Positions 24,595 through 33,412 of a DNA stretch of 64,000 nt are shown here, one piece after another. Location of the stretch: positions 1-64,000 of the forward strand of contig LJSH01000001.1 in NCBI GenBank assembly GCA_001314625.1, given 5' to 3'. The position numbers were made by a program, and so were the translations under genes. The notes beneath the pieces are model-generated. The model was not told the origin of the DNA, made no database searches, and saw only the letters and a program-made list of their open reading frames with translations. Positions within the stretch are counted from its first letter, which is position 1; each line of letters starts with the position of its first letter. Source of the stretch: Oceanicaulis sp. HLUCCA04 (GTDB lineage Bacteria > Pseudomonadota > Alphaproteobacteria > Caulobacterales > Maricaulaceae).

Positions 24595-25140
24595 ATGATC
24601 CGTGCATCCATTGCTGCTCTTGCTCTTGCCCTGACGGCCACGTCTTCCCTTTCCGCGCAGGAATGGGTGATCGACAGCGAAGCGTCTGAAGTCATTGCTG
24701 AAACCCGGTCCTTCGGGCAGGCGGTGACAGCGGAATTCTCTGAATATTCTGCCGAGATCAGTTTTGACCCCGACGATCTGGAGAACGCCTCGATTTCGGC
24801 GCGCGTCTCCACGGGCTCCGGCACGGTTGCCAACCGGGAATACCAGTCTGCGCTGGTCAGCCGGGACGGGCTGAACCCTGATGAGCACGCCGAAGCGGTG
24901 TTTGTCTCCGACGAGGTGGTAGCCACCGGCGAGGGCTATGAGGCCCGCGGCACGCTGACCATCAAGGGCGAAAGCCGCGACGCCGTGCTGCCCTTCACGG
25001 TCGAGATCAGCGATGGCCGCGCGGTGGCGCAAGGCAGCCTAGAGATCGTGCGCGCGGACTTTGGCGTCGGCAGTTCCAGCTGGGCCGAAGTCGCGCCGTC
25101 CGTCACCGTGCGCCTGCATATCGAGGCGGATGCGGGGTAG
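24595..25140 (+). CDS. YceI family periplasmic protein
   Basis: A 181-residue protein with a cleavable signal peptide (ASIAALALALTATSSLSAQ, cut before about residue 21), so it is soluble in the periplasm, unlike the lipoprotein copy two genes upstream. The barrel runs EWVIDSEASEVIAETRSFGQ to SVTVRLHIEAD and includes AVFVSDEVVATGEGYEARGT. It is third in the yceI-cytb561-yceI operon. Possible roles are binding of quinone or an isoprenoid lipid. It is followed by a family A palindromic element. Confidence 0.9.
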   Translation: MIRASIAALALALTATSSLSAQEWVIDSEASEVIAETRSFGQAVTAEFSEYSAEISFDPDDLENASISARVSTGSGTVANREYQSALVSRDGLNPDEHAEAVFVSDEVVATGEGYEARGTLTIKGESRDAVLPFTVEISDGRAVAQGSLEIVRADFGVGSSSWAEVAPSVTVRLHIEADAG

Positions 25141-25153
25141 ACAGTCCAGCCCT

Positions 25154-25241
25154 TTGAAATCCCGGCCGCGCATAGTGCGAGCCGGGACCGGATGCAGACC
25201 TGGCGAGAGAGGCCCCGGATCGCTGCGCGTCCGGGGTTTCA
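25154..25241 (-). repeat. Dispersed palindromic element, family A, copy 2
   Basis: An 88-bp copy in reverse orientation relative to copy 1: TTGAA at the left end, stem-loop CCCGGC...GCCGGG, spacer with TGCAGACC, then GCCCCGGA...TCCGGGGT-like stem (GGCCCCGGA with TCCGGGGTT) and TTTCA at the right end. It lies between the convergent stop codons of yceI and dciA. Confidence 0.78.
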
Positions 25242-25272
25242 TTATGGTAAACTGAACTACGGCAATCTCCAG

Positions 25273-25839
25273 CTACCCGCCCTCGCGCTCTTTCACCGCT
25301 GCAGCGAAATCGGCCAGTGCCGCCGCCAGACGTTCTGCCGGATCGCTGGGCGGCGGAGGCAGTGGGTCGGCGCGTTTGACCACGCGCGTTGAAGCCCGCC
25401 GCACCGGCCCGGCAGGCGCGGCGAGTGATCCCTGCACGATGCGCAGGCGTTTGGGCGCCTTGCCGGCATATTGGGCCACGCGCTCAAGGATTATGCCTGA
25501 TTGCGCCTCGATCAGCGCGGCGGCTGGTCCGCGTGCCCGCACCACCAGCGTACCCGCCTGCAGTTTCTCCGGGCTGGACCAGCGTGCCAGTGCCTCACCC
25601 ACAATCGCCGCCCAGTGTTCGTCCAGCTCCGAGACGCCTGGCCCAAAGGCGCGCGCCAGCGGACGCAGCACCCCTGCCATGGCGCGTCCGGCAGGCGGCG
25701 GGGGCTTGATGGCGGGCCGTCCGCGATGATTGACGGCCCATGCATCGGCCTCGCGCTGCGCCTCGCCATCGCTTTTTGAGCGTATGCGTCTGCGCTGCGT
25801 GATTGCCTTTTGGCGGTCGTGTTTCCAGCTTTCATCCAT
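25273..25839 (-). CDS. dciA: DciA family (DUF721) replication protein
   Basis: A 188-residue protein with a DUF721/DciA domain at about residues 50-140: MAGVLRPLARAFGPGVSEL, WAAIVGEALARWSSPEKL, then GTLVVRARGPAAALIEAQ. DciA is the ancestral loader of the DnaB replicative helicase in most bacteria. The C-terminal third is Pro- and basic-rich and probably disordered. Its ATG (25839-25837) overlaps the ATG of the divergent mutY gene, and no ribosome site is visible, so the true start may lie a little inside. mutY is the usual neighbour of this gene in alphaproteobacteria. Confidence 0.85.
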   Translation of the reverse strand: MDESWKHDRQKAITQRRRIRSKSDGEAQREADAWAVNHRGRPAIKPPPPAGRAMAGVLRPLARAFGPGVSELDEHWAAIVGEALARWSSPEKLQAGTLVVRARGPAAALIEAQSGIILERVAQYAGKAPKRLRIVQGSLAAPAGPVRRASTRVVKRADPLPPPPSDPAERLAAALADFAAAVKEREGG

Positions 25840-26953
25840 GAGCACAGTGTCGGCACTTCCACACAACGCAGCAAGCCCGCGAGGCCGTGAAATCGCCGCG
25901 ATGCGGCGCAGCCTGCTGGCCTGGTATGACCGGCAAGGGCGCGAACTGCCCTGGCGCATCCGCCCTGAAGCGCGCGCGGCGGGCCGCGTGGCAGACCCGT
26001 ATGCGGTGTGGTTGTCTGAAATCATGCTGCAGCAGACAACCGTGGCCCATGCCGCGCCCTATTATGCGAGATTCCTCATCCTCTGGCCGACGGTTCACGA
26101 CCTCGCGAAAGCTCCGCGCGAGGACGTGATGGCTGAGTGGGCAGGGCTTGGATACTACGCCCGCGCGCGCAATCTGCACGCCTGCGCGAAAGTGGTATCT
26201 GAAACGCTGAATGGCACTTTCCCGTCCAGCCTGGAGGGGCTTCGCGCTTTGCCGGGCATTGGCGAATACACCGCCCACGCCATCCGTGCTGCGGCCTTCG
26301 ATCTGCCCGCCAGCGTGGTCGATGCCAATGTGGAGCGGGTGATCACGCGGATTTTCCGCTTCAACGCGCCCCTGCCAGCGGCCAAACCGGATATTCGCAA
26401 GCACGCTTCCACGCTGGCTGATCCGGATCGGTCCGGCGACTATGCGCAGGCCATCATGGATCTGGGCGCGGTTATCTGCACGCCGCGCGCGCCATCGTGC
26501 GGTTCCTGCCCGTGGCAGACGCATTGCGCGGCGCGCGAAGCTGGTGATCAGGAAATCTATCCGGTGAAGGCCGCGAAGAAAGCAAAGCCGGTGCGTCATG
26601 GCCTCGCCTTTGTGGTCCTGCGCGGTGAGGGGGAGGGCCGTGAGGTGCTGGTGCGCACTCGCCCCGACAAGGGGCTGCTGGGCGGTATGCTGGAAGTGCC
26701 CGGGACGGACTGGCTGGACGACGCACAGGCACTGCCCTCAATGGCTGAAGCCGCGCCGCTGGCGCTGGACTGGCGCAAGACAGGCCCGATCAGCCATGTG
26801 TTCACCCATTTTGAATTGCGCCTGACCGTGTTTGCCGCGCCGTTCACGAAACAGGCAAAGCTGCCCGATGGCACGCGCTGGGTGGCCGTGCATCCGATAA
26901 GGGCTGCAGGCCTGCCGACAGTCATGAAGAAGGCGGTGCAGGCGGGGCTTTAG
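25838..26953 (+). CDS. mutY: A/G-specific adenine glycosylase
   Basis: A 371-residue base-excision enzyme that removes adenine paired with 8-oxoguanine. Motifs: LPWRIRPE, SEIMLQQTTVAHAAPYY, the helix-hairpin-helix LPGIGEYTAHAIRAAAF with catalytic Asp in VVDANVERVITRIF, and the 4Fe-4S ligands Cys-x6-Cys-x2-Cys-x5-Cys in ICTPRAPSCGSCPWQTHC. The C-terminal NUDIX-like domain (about 245-365) recognises oxoG. ATG 25838 is the usual choice but lacks a ribosome site; ATG 25901 would still keep the catalytic core. Confidence 0.95.
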   Translation: MSTVSALPHNAASPRGREIAAMRRSLLAWYDRQGRELPWRIRPEARAAGRVADPYAVWLSEIMLQQTTVAHAAPYYARFLILWPTVHDLAKAPREDVMAEWAGLGYYARARNLHACAKVVSETLNGTFPSSLEGLRALPGIGEYTAHAIRAAAFDLPASVVDANVERVITRIFRFNAPLPAAKPDIRKHASTLADPDRSGDYAQAIMDLGAVICTPRAPSCGSCPWQTHCAAREAGDQEIYPVKAAKKAKPVRHGLAFVVLRGEGEGREVLVRTRPDKGLLGGMLEVPGTDWLDDAQALPSMAEAAPLALDWRKTGPISHVFTHFELRLTVFAAPFTKQAKLPDGTRWVAVHPIRAAGLPTVMKKAVQAGL

Positions 26954-26981
26954 GCAGTGACTTCCGGCCCTCGTCCTTCTT

Positions 26982-28138
<1,157 letters not shown>

Positions 28139-28140
<2 letters not shown>

Positions 28141-28726
28141 ACCCGTGTGCAGTTTTTTCTGCGGCAAGCTTCACCGGGCGGTAGCTGAGGCGGTGGACCG
28201 GGCAGGGCCCCAGCCTTTGCAGGGCATCGAGATGCGTGGCCGCGCCATAGCCTTTATGGCCCTCAAATCCGTATCCGGGCCAGCGCAGTGCGGCACGCAC
28301 CATCAACGCATCGCGCACGGTTTTTGCGATGATGGAGGCGGCGGAAATCACCGGCTCGCTGCCATCGCCGCCGATAATTGCCTTTGCGGGGCAGTCCAGG
28401 TCCGGCAGCCGGTTGCCGTCTACCACGACCAGTTCCGGCACCACAGGCAAGTTGCGGCAGGCGCGTGACATCGCCCGCATGGTGGCTTCCAGCACATTGA
28501 CACGGTCGATCTCGGCCGGCTCGGCAATGCCTACCCCGACCAGTGCTTCGGCGCGGATAATGGCAGCCAGTTGATCGCGGCGTTTCGCGGTGAGTTTTTT
28601 GGAGTCTGCCAGTAGCGACAGGGCAGAGAAGTTTGCCGGCAGGATCACGGCCGCGGCCACAACCGGCCCGGCCAGCGGCCCGCGCCCGGCCTCGTCAATG
28701 CCTGCGATAATCTGTGTTGCCCGCAT
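28139..28726 (-). CDS. rnhB: Ribonuclease HII
   Basis: A 195-residue enzyme that cuts RNA in RNA-DNA hybrids and at misincorporated ribonucleotides. The metal-binding residues are in GIDEAGRGPLAGPVVAAAV (Asp, Glu) and VVVDGN (Asp), with the DSKKLTAKRRDQL loop and the SIIAKTVRDALM helix that define type HII. The C-terminus has GYGFEGHKGYGAATH. It is the first gene of the rnhB-ccrM pair, and the ccrM control region begins inside its last codons. Confidence 0.96.
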
Positions 28727-28786
28727 GGTGCCTTGCTAGGGCGGTGCGGGTGAACGGTAAAGGGGGACGAGCCTTCTGGAATTGGA

Positions 28787-28978
28787 TCCCCGGTCAAGCC
28801 GGGGAACCCGGTGTTCTGCCACGGCGATAGCTTGGGCAAACCATCCGCTGCCCCCCCACTCTGGGTCCCCGCCCCCGAGCGGGGACCCAGAGGAATGTTC
28901 AGCCTGCGTGCCGGTGTCGATCATCCATGAAAAACTGACTCCCGTCTGGGCGGGGGACCCCGGTTGATAGATCCGGGA
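28787..28978. repeat. Cluster of GC-rich stem-loops (family D)
   Basis: The 250-base gap between the radical SAM gene and rnhB holds no gene but four hairpins: CCCCGG-TCAAG-CCGGGG near 28788-28804, a perfect twelve-base stem CTGGGTCCCCGC (28861-28872) with GCGGGGACCCAG (28879-28890), CCCG...CGGG near 28941-28954, and CCCGG...CCGGG near 28958-28976. None carries a T run; they look like intergenic repeat units. Confidence 0.7.
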
Positions 28979-30082
28979 TCAAAACAAACTCAGCTGACCG
29001 TTTTCCTTTTCCGGGACCGTGAAAATATCCGTGCGCAGGGCCGGGACCTTGCGCGAAAGCCCGTTCGCCCGGCAGGCGCGTTCAAAGCGGGCGCGGATAA
29101 GCTCCGCGACGGGGCCTTCACCCTTCATGCGGGCATGAAAGCGGCTGTCATAGGCCTTGCCGCCGCGCGTGCTCTCGATCAGCCCCATGATCTTTTTGGC
29201 AGACAGGGGGCGCTCGGCAGCGAGCCATTGCCTGAACAATGGCTCCACCTCCAGCGGCAGGCGAAGCAGCACATAGCTGGCATGGCTGGCTCCCGATTTT
29301 GCACCCGCAGAAAGCAAGTTTTCCAGCTCGTGATCATTCAGGCCGGGGATCATCGGCGAGGTGAAAATGCTGACCGGCACCCCCGCTTCGCTTAACGCCG
29401 TGATCGCCGAGAGCCGGCGCGTGGGCGTGGAGGCACGCGGCTCCATTGTGCGTGCCAGCTTCGCATCGAGCGTGGTCACCGATATGGCCACATGCGCCAG
29501 GTTTTGCCGTGCCAGCTCCTCAAGCAGGTCGATATCGCGCAAGACCCCGGCTGATTTGGTGATGATGCTGACCGGGTGGCGGAAGGCCAGGCAGGTTTCG
29601 AGTATGGTGCGTGTGATACGCAGATCACGCTCAACCGGCTGGTAGGGGTCAGTATTGCTGCCGAGCGCAATAACTTTCGGCGTATAGCCCCGCTTTGAAA
29701 ACGCCTTGCGCAAGAGTTCCGCCGCGCCGGGCTTGAAGAAGATGACGCTTTCAAAGTCCAGCCCTGCCGAATAGCCCCAATAGGCGTGGGTGGGACGGGC
29801 AAAGCAGTAGATGCAGCCATGTTCGCAGCCCCGGTACGGGTTCACCGACTGGTCAAAGCTGATATCCGGGCTGTCATTGGTCGTGATGATGGAGCGTGCC
29901 GCATCCCGCACCAGACTGGTTCTGATCTGACGCGGCGGCGCTTCGTTGTGCCAGCCATCATCGACCGGCTCGGCCGTTGTGCGCTCAAACCGGCCCGACG
30001 CATTGGATTTTGCGCCCCGTCCGGCAGGACGGAAGGGTTCGGGCAGGGCGTCAGACTGGCGGGCTGGGGTGTGGGCGTTCAT
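28979..30082 (-). CDS. PA0069 family radical SAM protein, SOS-box controlled
   Basis: A 367-residue radical SAM enzyme. The 4Fe-4S motif Cys-x3-Cys-x2-Cys is in YRGCEHGCIYCFARPTH near residue 85, followed by the LGSNTDPYQPVERDL and ITKSAGVLRDIDLL segments of the PA0069/Rv2578c group, relatives of spore photoproduct lyase. A role in DNA lesion repair is often suspected for this group but not shown. Supporting that idea, an exact SOS box lies 25 bases before the start codon ATG 30082. The in-frame extension to 30487 crosses that box and is not coding. Confidence 0.88.
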   Translation of the reverse strand: MNAHTPARQSDALPEPFRPAGRGAKSNASGRFERTTAEPVDDGWHNEAPPRQIRTSLVRDAARSIITTNDSPDISFDQSVNPYRGCEHGCIYCFARPTHAYWGYSAGLDFESVIFFKPGAAELLRKAFSKRGYTPKVIALGSNTDPYQPVERDLRITRTILETCLAFRHPVSIITKSAGVLRDIDLLEELARQNLAHVAISVTTLDAKLARTMEPRASTPTRRLSAITALSEAGVPVSIFTSPMIPGLNDHELENLLSAGAKSGASHASYVLLRLPLEVEPLFRQWLAAERPLSAKKIMGLIESTRGGKAYDSRFHARMKGEGPVAELIRARFERACRANGLSRKVPALRTDIFTVPEKENGQLSLF

Positions 30083-30106
30083 GCCTGAAAGCTGACTCGA
30101 TATTGA

Positions 30107-30121
30107 GAACATTTCAAGAAC
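30107..30121. promoter_or_regulatory. LexA (SOS) box, GAAC-N7-GAAC
   Basis: GAAC, seven bases, GAAC is an exact match to the known LexA operator of alphaproteobacteria (GTTC-N7-GTTC on the other strand). It lies 25 bases upstream of the radical SAM gene and about 47 bases upstream of the divergent glycosyltransferase gene, so LexA could control either or both. Confidence 0.75.
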
Positions 30122-30167
30122 AAATTCACGTTGACGGCGCGCATTTCCCGTGCGCGATATGACGGCC

Positions 30168-30932
30168 ATGAGCCGTCTCATCGTCATCATTCCCGCCCTG
30201 AACGCGGCCGCGTCGCTGGCAGACACATTCGCCAGCCTGGAGCCGGCCATTGCGTGCGGGCTTGTTTCGGGCTGGGTGCTGGCCGATGGCGGATCACATG
30301 ACGCGACGGTGAAGCTCGCCCGCGCGCGTGGCTTTGATGTCGTCAAATCCCTGCCCGGACGCGGCGTGCAGCTCGCCGCCGGGGCGGACCGGGCGCTGGC
30401 CGGGGCAGGCGAAGAAGACTGGCTGTTATTCCTGCATGCCGACACGCGCCTGGAGCCGGGCTGGGCAAGGGCGGTGAAGGATTTCATCGCCCACGAAGGC
30501 GCGCAAATGGCGGGTTATTTCCGCTTTGCACTTGATGATGCCAGCGCGCCCGCGCGCCGTCTGGAGCGGTTTGTGGCGTGGCGCTGCGCCGCGTTCGGCC
30601 TGCCCTATGGCGATCAGGGCCTGCTGATCCCGGCGCGGTTCTACGCGGCGCTCGGCGGTTACCGGCTGATGCGCTTGTTTGAAGATGTCGATATCGCCCG
30701 GCGCATTGGCAAAAGGCGTTTGAAGCCGATCCCGGCGCGTGCCATCACCAGCGCCGCGCGCTTCCGCGAGGAAGGCTATCTCAAACGGTCGGCGGCAAAT
30801 CTTCTTCTGTTGACCCGGTACTTCCTTGGCGCAGATCCGGAAAAGCTGGCGCGGGCCTATCACCCTCGACGCGGGGGTGGTGCCGCCCTAGCTTCGCACG
30901 CATCTGCCGACAAAAAGGACGAGATGCGATGA
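30168..30932 (+). CDS. TIGR04283 family glycosyltransferase (arsenosugar-type)
   Basis: A family 2 glycosyltransferase of 254 residues. The N-terminus is LIVIIPALNAAASLADTF, followed by VLADGGSHDATVKLARARG and the nucleotide-sugar/metal site LLFLHADTRLEPGW. The segment LPYGDQGLLIPARFYAALGGY and the LFEDVDIARRI acidic box are diagnostic of TIGR04283. The family is named for arsenosugar clusters, but many members lie outside them and arsM/arsS are not seen here. Start is uncertain among GTG 30150, ATG 30159 and ATG 30168; none has a clear ribosome site. It overlaps the dienelactone hydrolase gene by four bases. Confidence 0.85.
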   Translation: MSRLIVIIPALNAAASLADTFASLEPAIACGLVSGWVLADGGSHDATVKLARARGFDVVKSLPGRGVQLAAGADRALAGAGEEDWLLFLHADTRLEPGWARAVKDFIAHEGAQMAGYFRFALDDASAPARRLERFVAWRCAAFGLPYGDQGLLIPARFYAALGGYRLMRLFEDVDIARRIGKRRLKPIPARAITSAARFREEGYLKRSAANLLLLTRYFLGADPEKLARAYHPRRGGGAALASHASADKKDEMR

Positions 30933-31813
30933 CCCGCCACAATAAGCCCGACGTGCCTCAGGCCGCTATCGATCTTTATGACGCCTACGCTCACAAGACG
31001 CTGGACCGGCGCGCCTTTCTGGAGCGCCTTGCCGCCCTGACGGGCAGTGTGGCTGCGGCTGCTGCCTTGCTGCCCCTTATTGAGCCGGGTTCGGCGCAGG
31101 CGCAGACCATTGGCGAGGATGATGCCCGCATCACCACGCAGCGGGTGGCCGTGCCCGGCGGGCAGCCGGGCCTTGAAGGCTATCTGGCCGTTCCGCGTGG
31201 CGAGGGGTCTTTCGGGGCGGTGCTGGTCGTCCATGAGAACCGGGGCCTGAACCCGCATATCGAGGATATCGCCCGCCGTTTGGCGTCCGAGGGCTTCATG
31301 GCGCTGTCGCTCGATTTTCTCAGCCCCGCTGGCGGCACCCCGGATGATCCTGATGCAGCGCGCGAGATGATCGGCACGCTGGCCGCAGATGACACTCGGG
31401 CCAACGCGCTGGCAGCGCTTGAATGGCTGCGCACCCATTCGCAAGGCAATGGCCGTACCGGCGTGATCGGCTTTTGCTGGGGCGGCTCCATGGTCAATCG
31501 TGTTGCGGTCGCCGATCCGCGCCTTGATGCCGGATCCATGTTCTATGGCTCGGCGCCGGATGCCTCCGGGGCCGCACAGATCCGCGCGCGTCTCCTGTTG
31601 AACTATGGCGAGCTGGATGAGCGCATCAATGCCGGCATGCCCGAATGGACAGCCGCTCTGGAAGCTGCCGGTGTTGATTTCGAGGCTTATGTCTATCCGG
31701 GCACCCAGCACGCCTTTTTCAATGACACGTCGCCGGCCCGCTATGATGAAGAAGCCGCCGCCCTTGCCTGGCAGCGCACGCTGGACTTGTTCCGGTCAGC
31801 CCTTGCCAGCTAG
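30929..31813 (+). CDS. Dienelactone hydrolase family protein with Tat-type signal
   Basis: A 294-residue alpha/beta hydrolase. The N-terminal region holds a twin-arginine segment, LDRRAFLERLAALTGSVAAA, with a hydrophobic stretch ending GSAQAQ, implying folded export to the periplasm. The catalytic Cys is in GVIGFCWGGSMVNR near residue 190 and the His in YPGTQHAFFND. It would hydrolyse an ester or lactone. It sits between two glycosyltransferase genes with overlaps on both sides (4 and 11 bases), so the three are almost surely one transcript. Confidence 0.88.
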   Translation: MTRHNKPDVPQAAIDLYDAYAHKTLDRRAFLERLAALTGSVAAAAALLPLIEPGSAQAQTIGEDDARITTQRVAVPGGQPGLEGYLAVPRGEGSFGAVLVVHENRGLNPHIEDIARRLASEGFMALSLDFLSPAGGTPDDPDAAREMIGTLAADDTRANALAALEWLRTHSQGNGRTGVIGFCWGGSMVNRVAVADPRLDAGSMFYGSAPDASGAAQIRARLLLNYGELDERINAGMPEWTAALEAAGVDFEAYVYPGTQHAFFNDTSPARYDEEAAALAWQRTLDLFRSALAS

Positions 31814-32423
31814 GCCGCGTCTCGTCGTCTTTGTCCGCGCGCCGGTAATCGGCGGCGCCAAGACGCGCCTGGCCGCCGGGATCGGCAAGGTGATGGCGTG
31901 GCGCGCCTACCGGGCAATGACGGCAAAGACGCTTCGCCGCGTGCGCGATGATACGCGTTGGCTCAGCGTGCTGGCGGTCAGTCCCGACAACGCCGTTACC
32001 CGCGATTTCGGCCCTGCCTGGCCCGGTGATCTGCAGCGCTGGCCACAAGGGCAGGGCGATCTGGGGACAAGGCAGGCGAGGGCATTTGAAGGCGTGAAAC
32101 ATCTTTTCTCCTCCCGTGAACGGGGGGAGAAAAAGGGACGGCGGTGGCCCGTCACCGTCATTGGCAGTGATGCGCCTGACATTACCAGACGAGACGTGGC
32201 CCAAGCCTTCACCCTGCTCAAACGCCATGACGCCGTGATCGGCCCGGCAAAAGATGGCGGCTACTGGCTGCTGGCGCTGAAACGTCCAGCGCCGCGCGGG
32301 CTTTTCGATGGGATACGCTGGTCAAGTGCGCAGACGCGTAGCGATCTTGAGGTCCGCCTGCGTGGGCATGGGCTTTCGCGTATCGCTTACTTGCGCGAGC
32401 TGGCCGATGTGGATGAGGTTTAG
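31803..32423 (+). CDS. TIGR04282 family glycosyltransferase (arsenosugar-type), with palindrome-coded insert
   Basis: A 206-residue nucleotidyl/glycosyltransferase-fold protein of the TIGR04282 (cofC-like) group: LVVFVRAPVIGGAKTRLA at the N-terminus, VTVIGSDAPDITRRDVAQAF, and GPAKDGGYWLLALKRP. TIGR04282 and TIGR04283 proteins are known to occur as neighbours. The start is probably TTG 31803, since the conserved N-terminus begins five codons later; it overlaps the hydrolase gene by 11 bases. Between ARAFEGVK and WPVTVIGSD there is an extra segment of about 12 residues (HLFSSRERGEKKGRR) encoded by a 28-base palindrome, so it looks inserted. Confidence 0.83.
   Translation: MPARPRLVVFVRAPVIGGAKTRLAAGIGKVMAWRAYRAMTAKTLRRVRDDTRWLSVLAVSPDNAVTRDFGPAWPGDLQRWPQGQGDLGTRQARAFEGVKHLFSSRERGEKKGRRWPVTVIGSDAPDITRRDVAQAFTLLKRHDAVIGPAKDGGYWLLALKRPAPRGLFDGIRWSSAQTRSDLEVRLRGHGLSRIAYLRELADVDEV
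32105..32132. repeat. Family B palindrome inside a coding sequence
   Basis: A 28-base palindrome with thirteen-base arms, TTTCTCCTCCCGT-GA-ACGGGGGGAGAAA, one pair being G-T. It is nearly the same as the intergenic palindrome at 21136-21160. Here it is read in frame within the TIGR04282 gene, around codons 101-110. Confidence 0.78.
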
Positions 32424-33229
32424 GAAAGCTCTTCCAGCTTTTCCTGCAAACTCAGCAAATCTGCCCACGCCTTTGCCTTTTCCTGCGGACGGCGCAGCAG
32501 GAAGGCCGGGTGGAAGGTGGGCAGGGCCGGAGCGCAATGGCCCTCAATCGTGATCTGCGACCAATGCCCGCGCAAACCCATGATGCCGTTACTGGTTTTC
32601 AGCATGGCCTGCGTGGAGATGCCGCCCGCCAGCAGGATGAGGCGCGGTTTTGCCAGCGCGATATGGCGCTCGACGAAGGGGCGGCAAATCTCGATTTCCT
32701 CTGAGGACGGTTTGCGGTTTCCCGGCGGACGCCAGAACACGACATTGGTGATATAGGCGCTGGTTTCATCCAGCCCGATAGCGGCCAGCATACGGTCCAG
32801 AAGCTGGCCAGAGCGGCCCACGAAGGGCAGGCCCTCGCGGTCCTCATCCTGTCCGGGGCCTTCACCGATGACCATTAGCGGCGCGGCCGGGTTGCCGCGC
32901 GCAAACACCGTGTTGCGCGCGGTGCGTTTGAGATCACACCCGTCAAAGCTCTCCACAGCGGCTTTCAGCGCGGCGACATCATGGGCGGCGCGGGCGAGCA
33001 CGGCGGCGTCCTGCGCAGGCTTTTCCGGCGCTGCGGGCGCAGGCTTCACAACCGGTGGTGCGGGTCTGGCTTTGCGTTCCGTCGCGCCCGCCACCGGCGC
33101 GCTCCGGCGCAGCGCCGCGGGCGTGGCAGGGGGCAGATCCACCGTGATTCCGGCATCCTCCCACCAGCCTGTCAGGCTGCGCAGGGCCGATATCGCGCCG
33201 CGGGTTGAGGAAGGGTCTGGCAAGCTCAC
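32420..33229 (-). CDS. Uracil-DNA glycosylase, family 4 type
   Basis: A 269-residue protein. The first 90 residues are Pro/Ala-rich and likely disordered. The glycosylase domain follows: LMVIGEGPGQDEDREGLPFV, GRSGQLLDRML, then RPPGNRKPSSEEIEICRPF and the C-terminal LPTFHPAFLLRRP. It removes uracil from DNA. Classical family 4 enzymes hold a 4Fe-4S cluster with four Cys; here I see one in FDGCDLKRT and one in EICRPF, while the Cys before RPPGNR is Trp. This may be the usual alphaproteobacterial variant. It is convergent with the TIGR04282 gene, overlapping by four bases. Confidence 0.88.
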   Translation of the reverse strand: MSLPDPSSTRGAISALRSLTGWWEDAGITVDLPPATPAALRRSAPVAGATERKARPAPPVVKPAPAAPEKPAQDAAVLARAAHDVAALKAAVESFDGCDLKRTARNTVFARGNPAAPLMVIGEGPGQDEDREGLPFVGRSGQLLDRMLAAIGLDETSAYITNVVFWRPPGNRKPSSEEIEICRPFVERHIALAKPRLILLAGGISTQAMLKTSNGIMGLRGHWSQITIEGHCAPALPTFHPAFLLRRPQEKAKAWADLLSLQEKLEELS

Positions 33230-33412
33230 GCGCTCTGGTCCGATCGGGCTGAAGGCAAATTGTCCGCGCTCTGCGCTTTTTGCTGGCGTAGCCGGGCTGA
33301 CGCCCTAGCTCATTTCCAAGTGGTAAGCTAAGACGGGACAGGGCCTCGCGCAAATCCCGGCGTCACGCCGGAGCTTTTGTCAGCGCGAGAAGAATAACCG
33401 ACGGGAGGCGAC

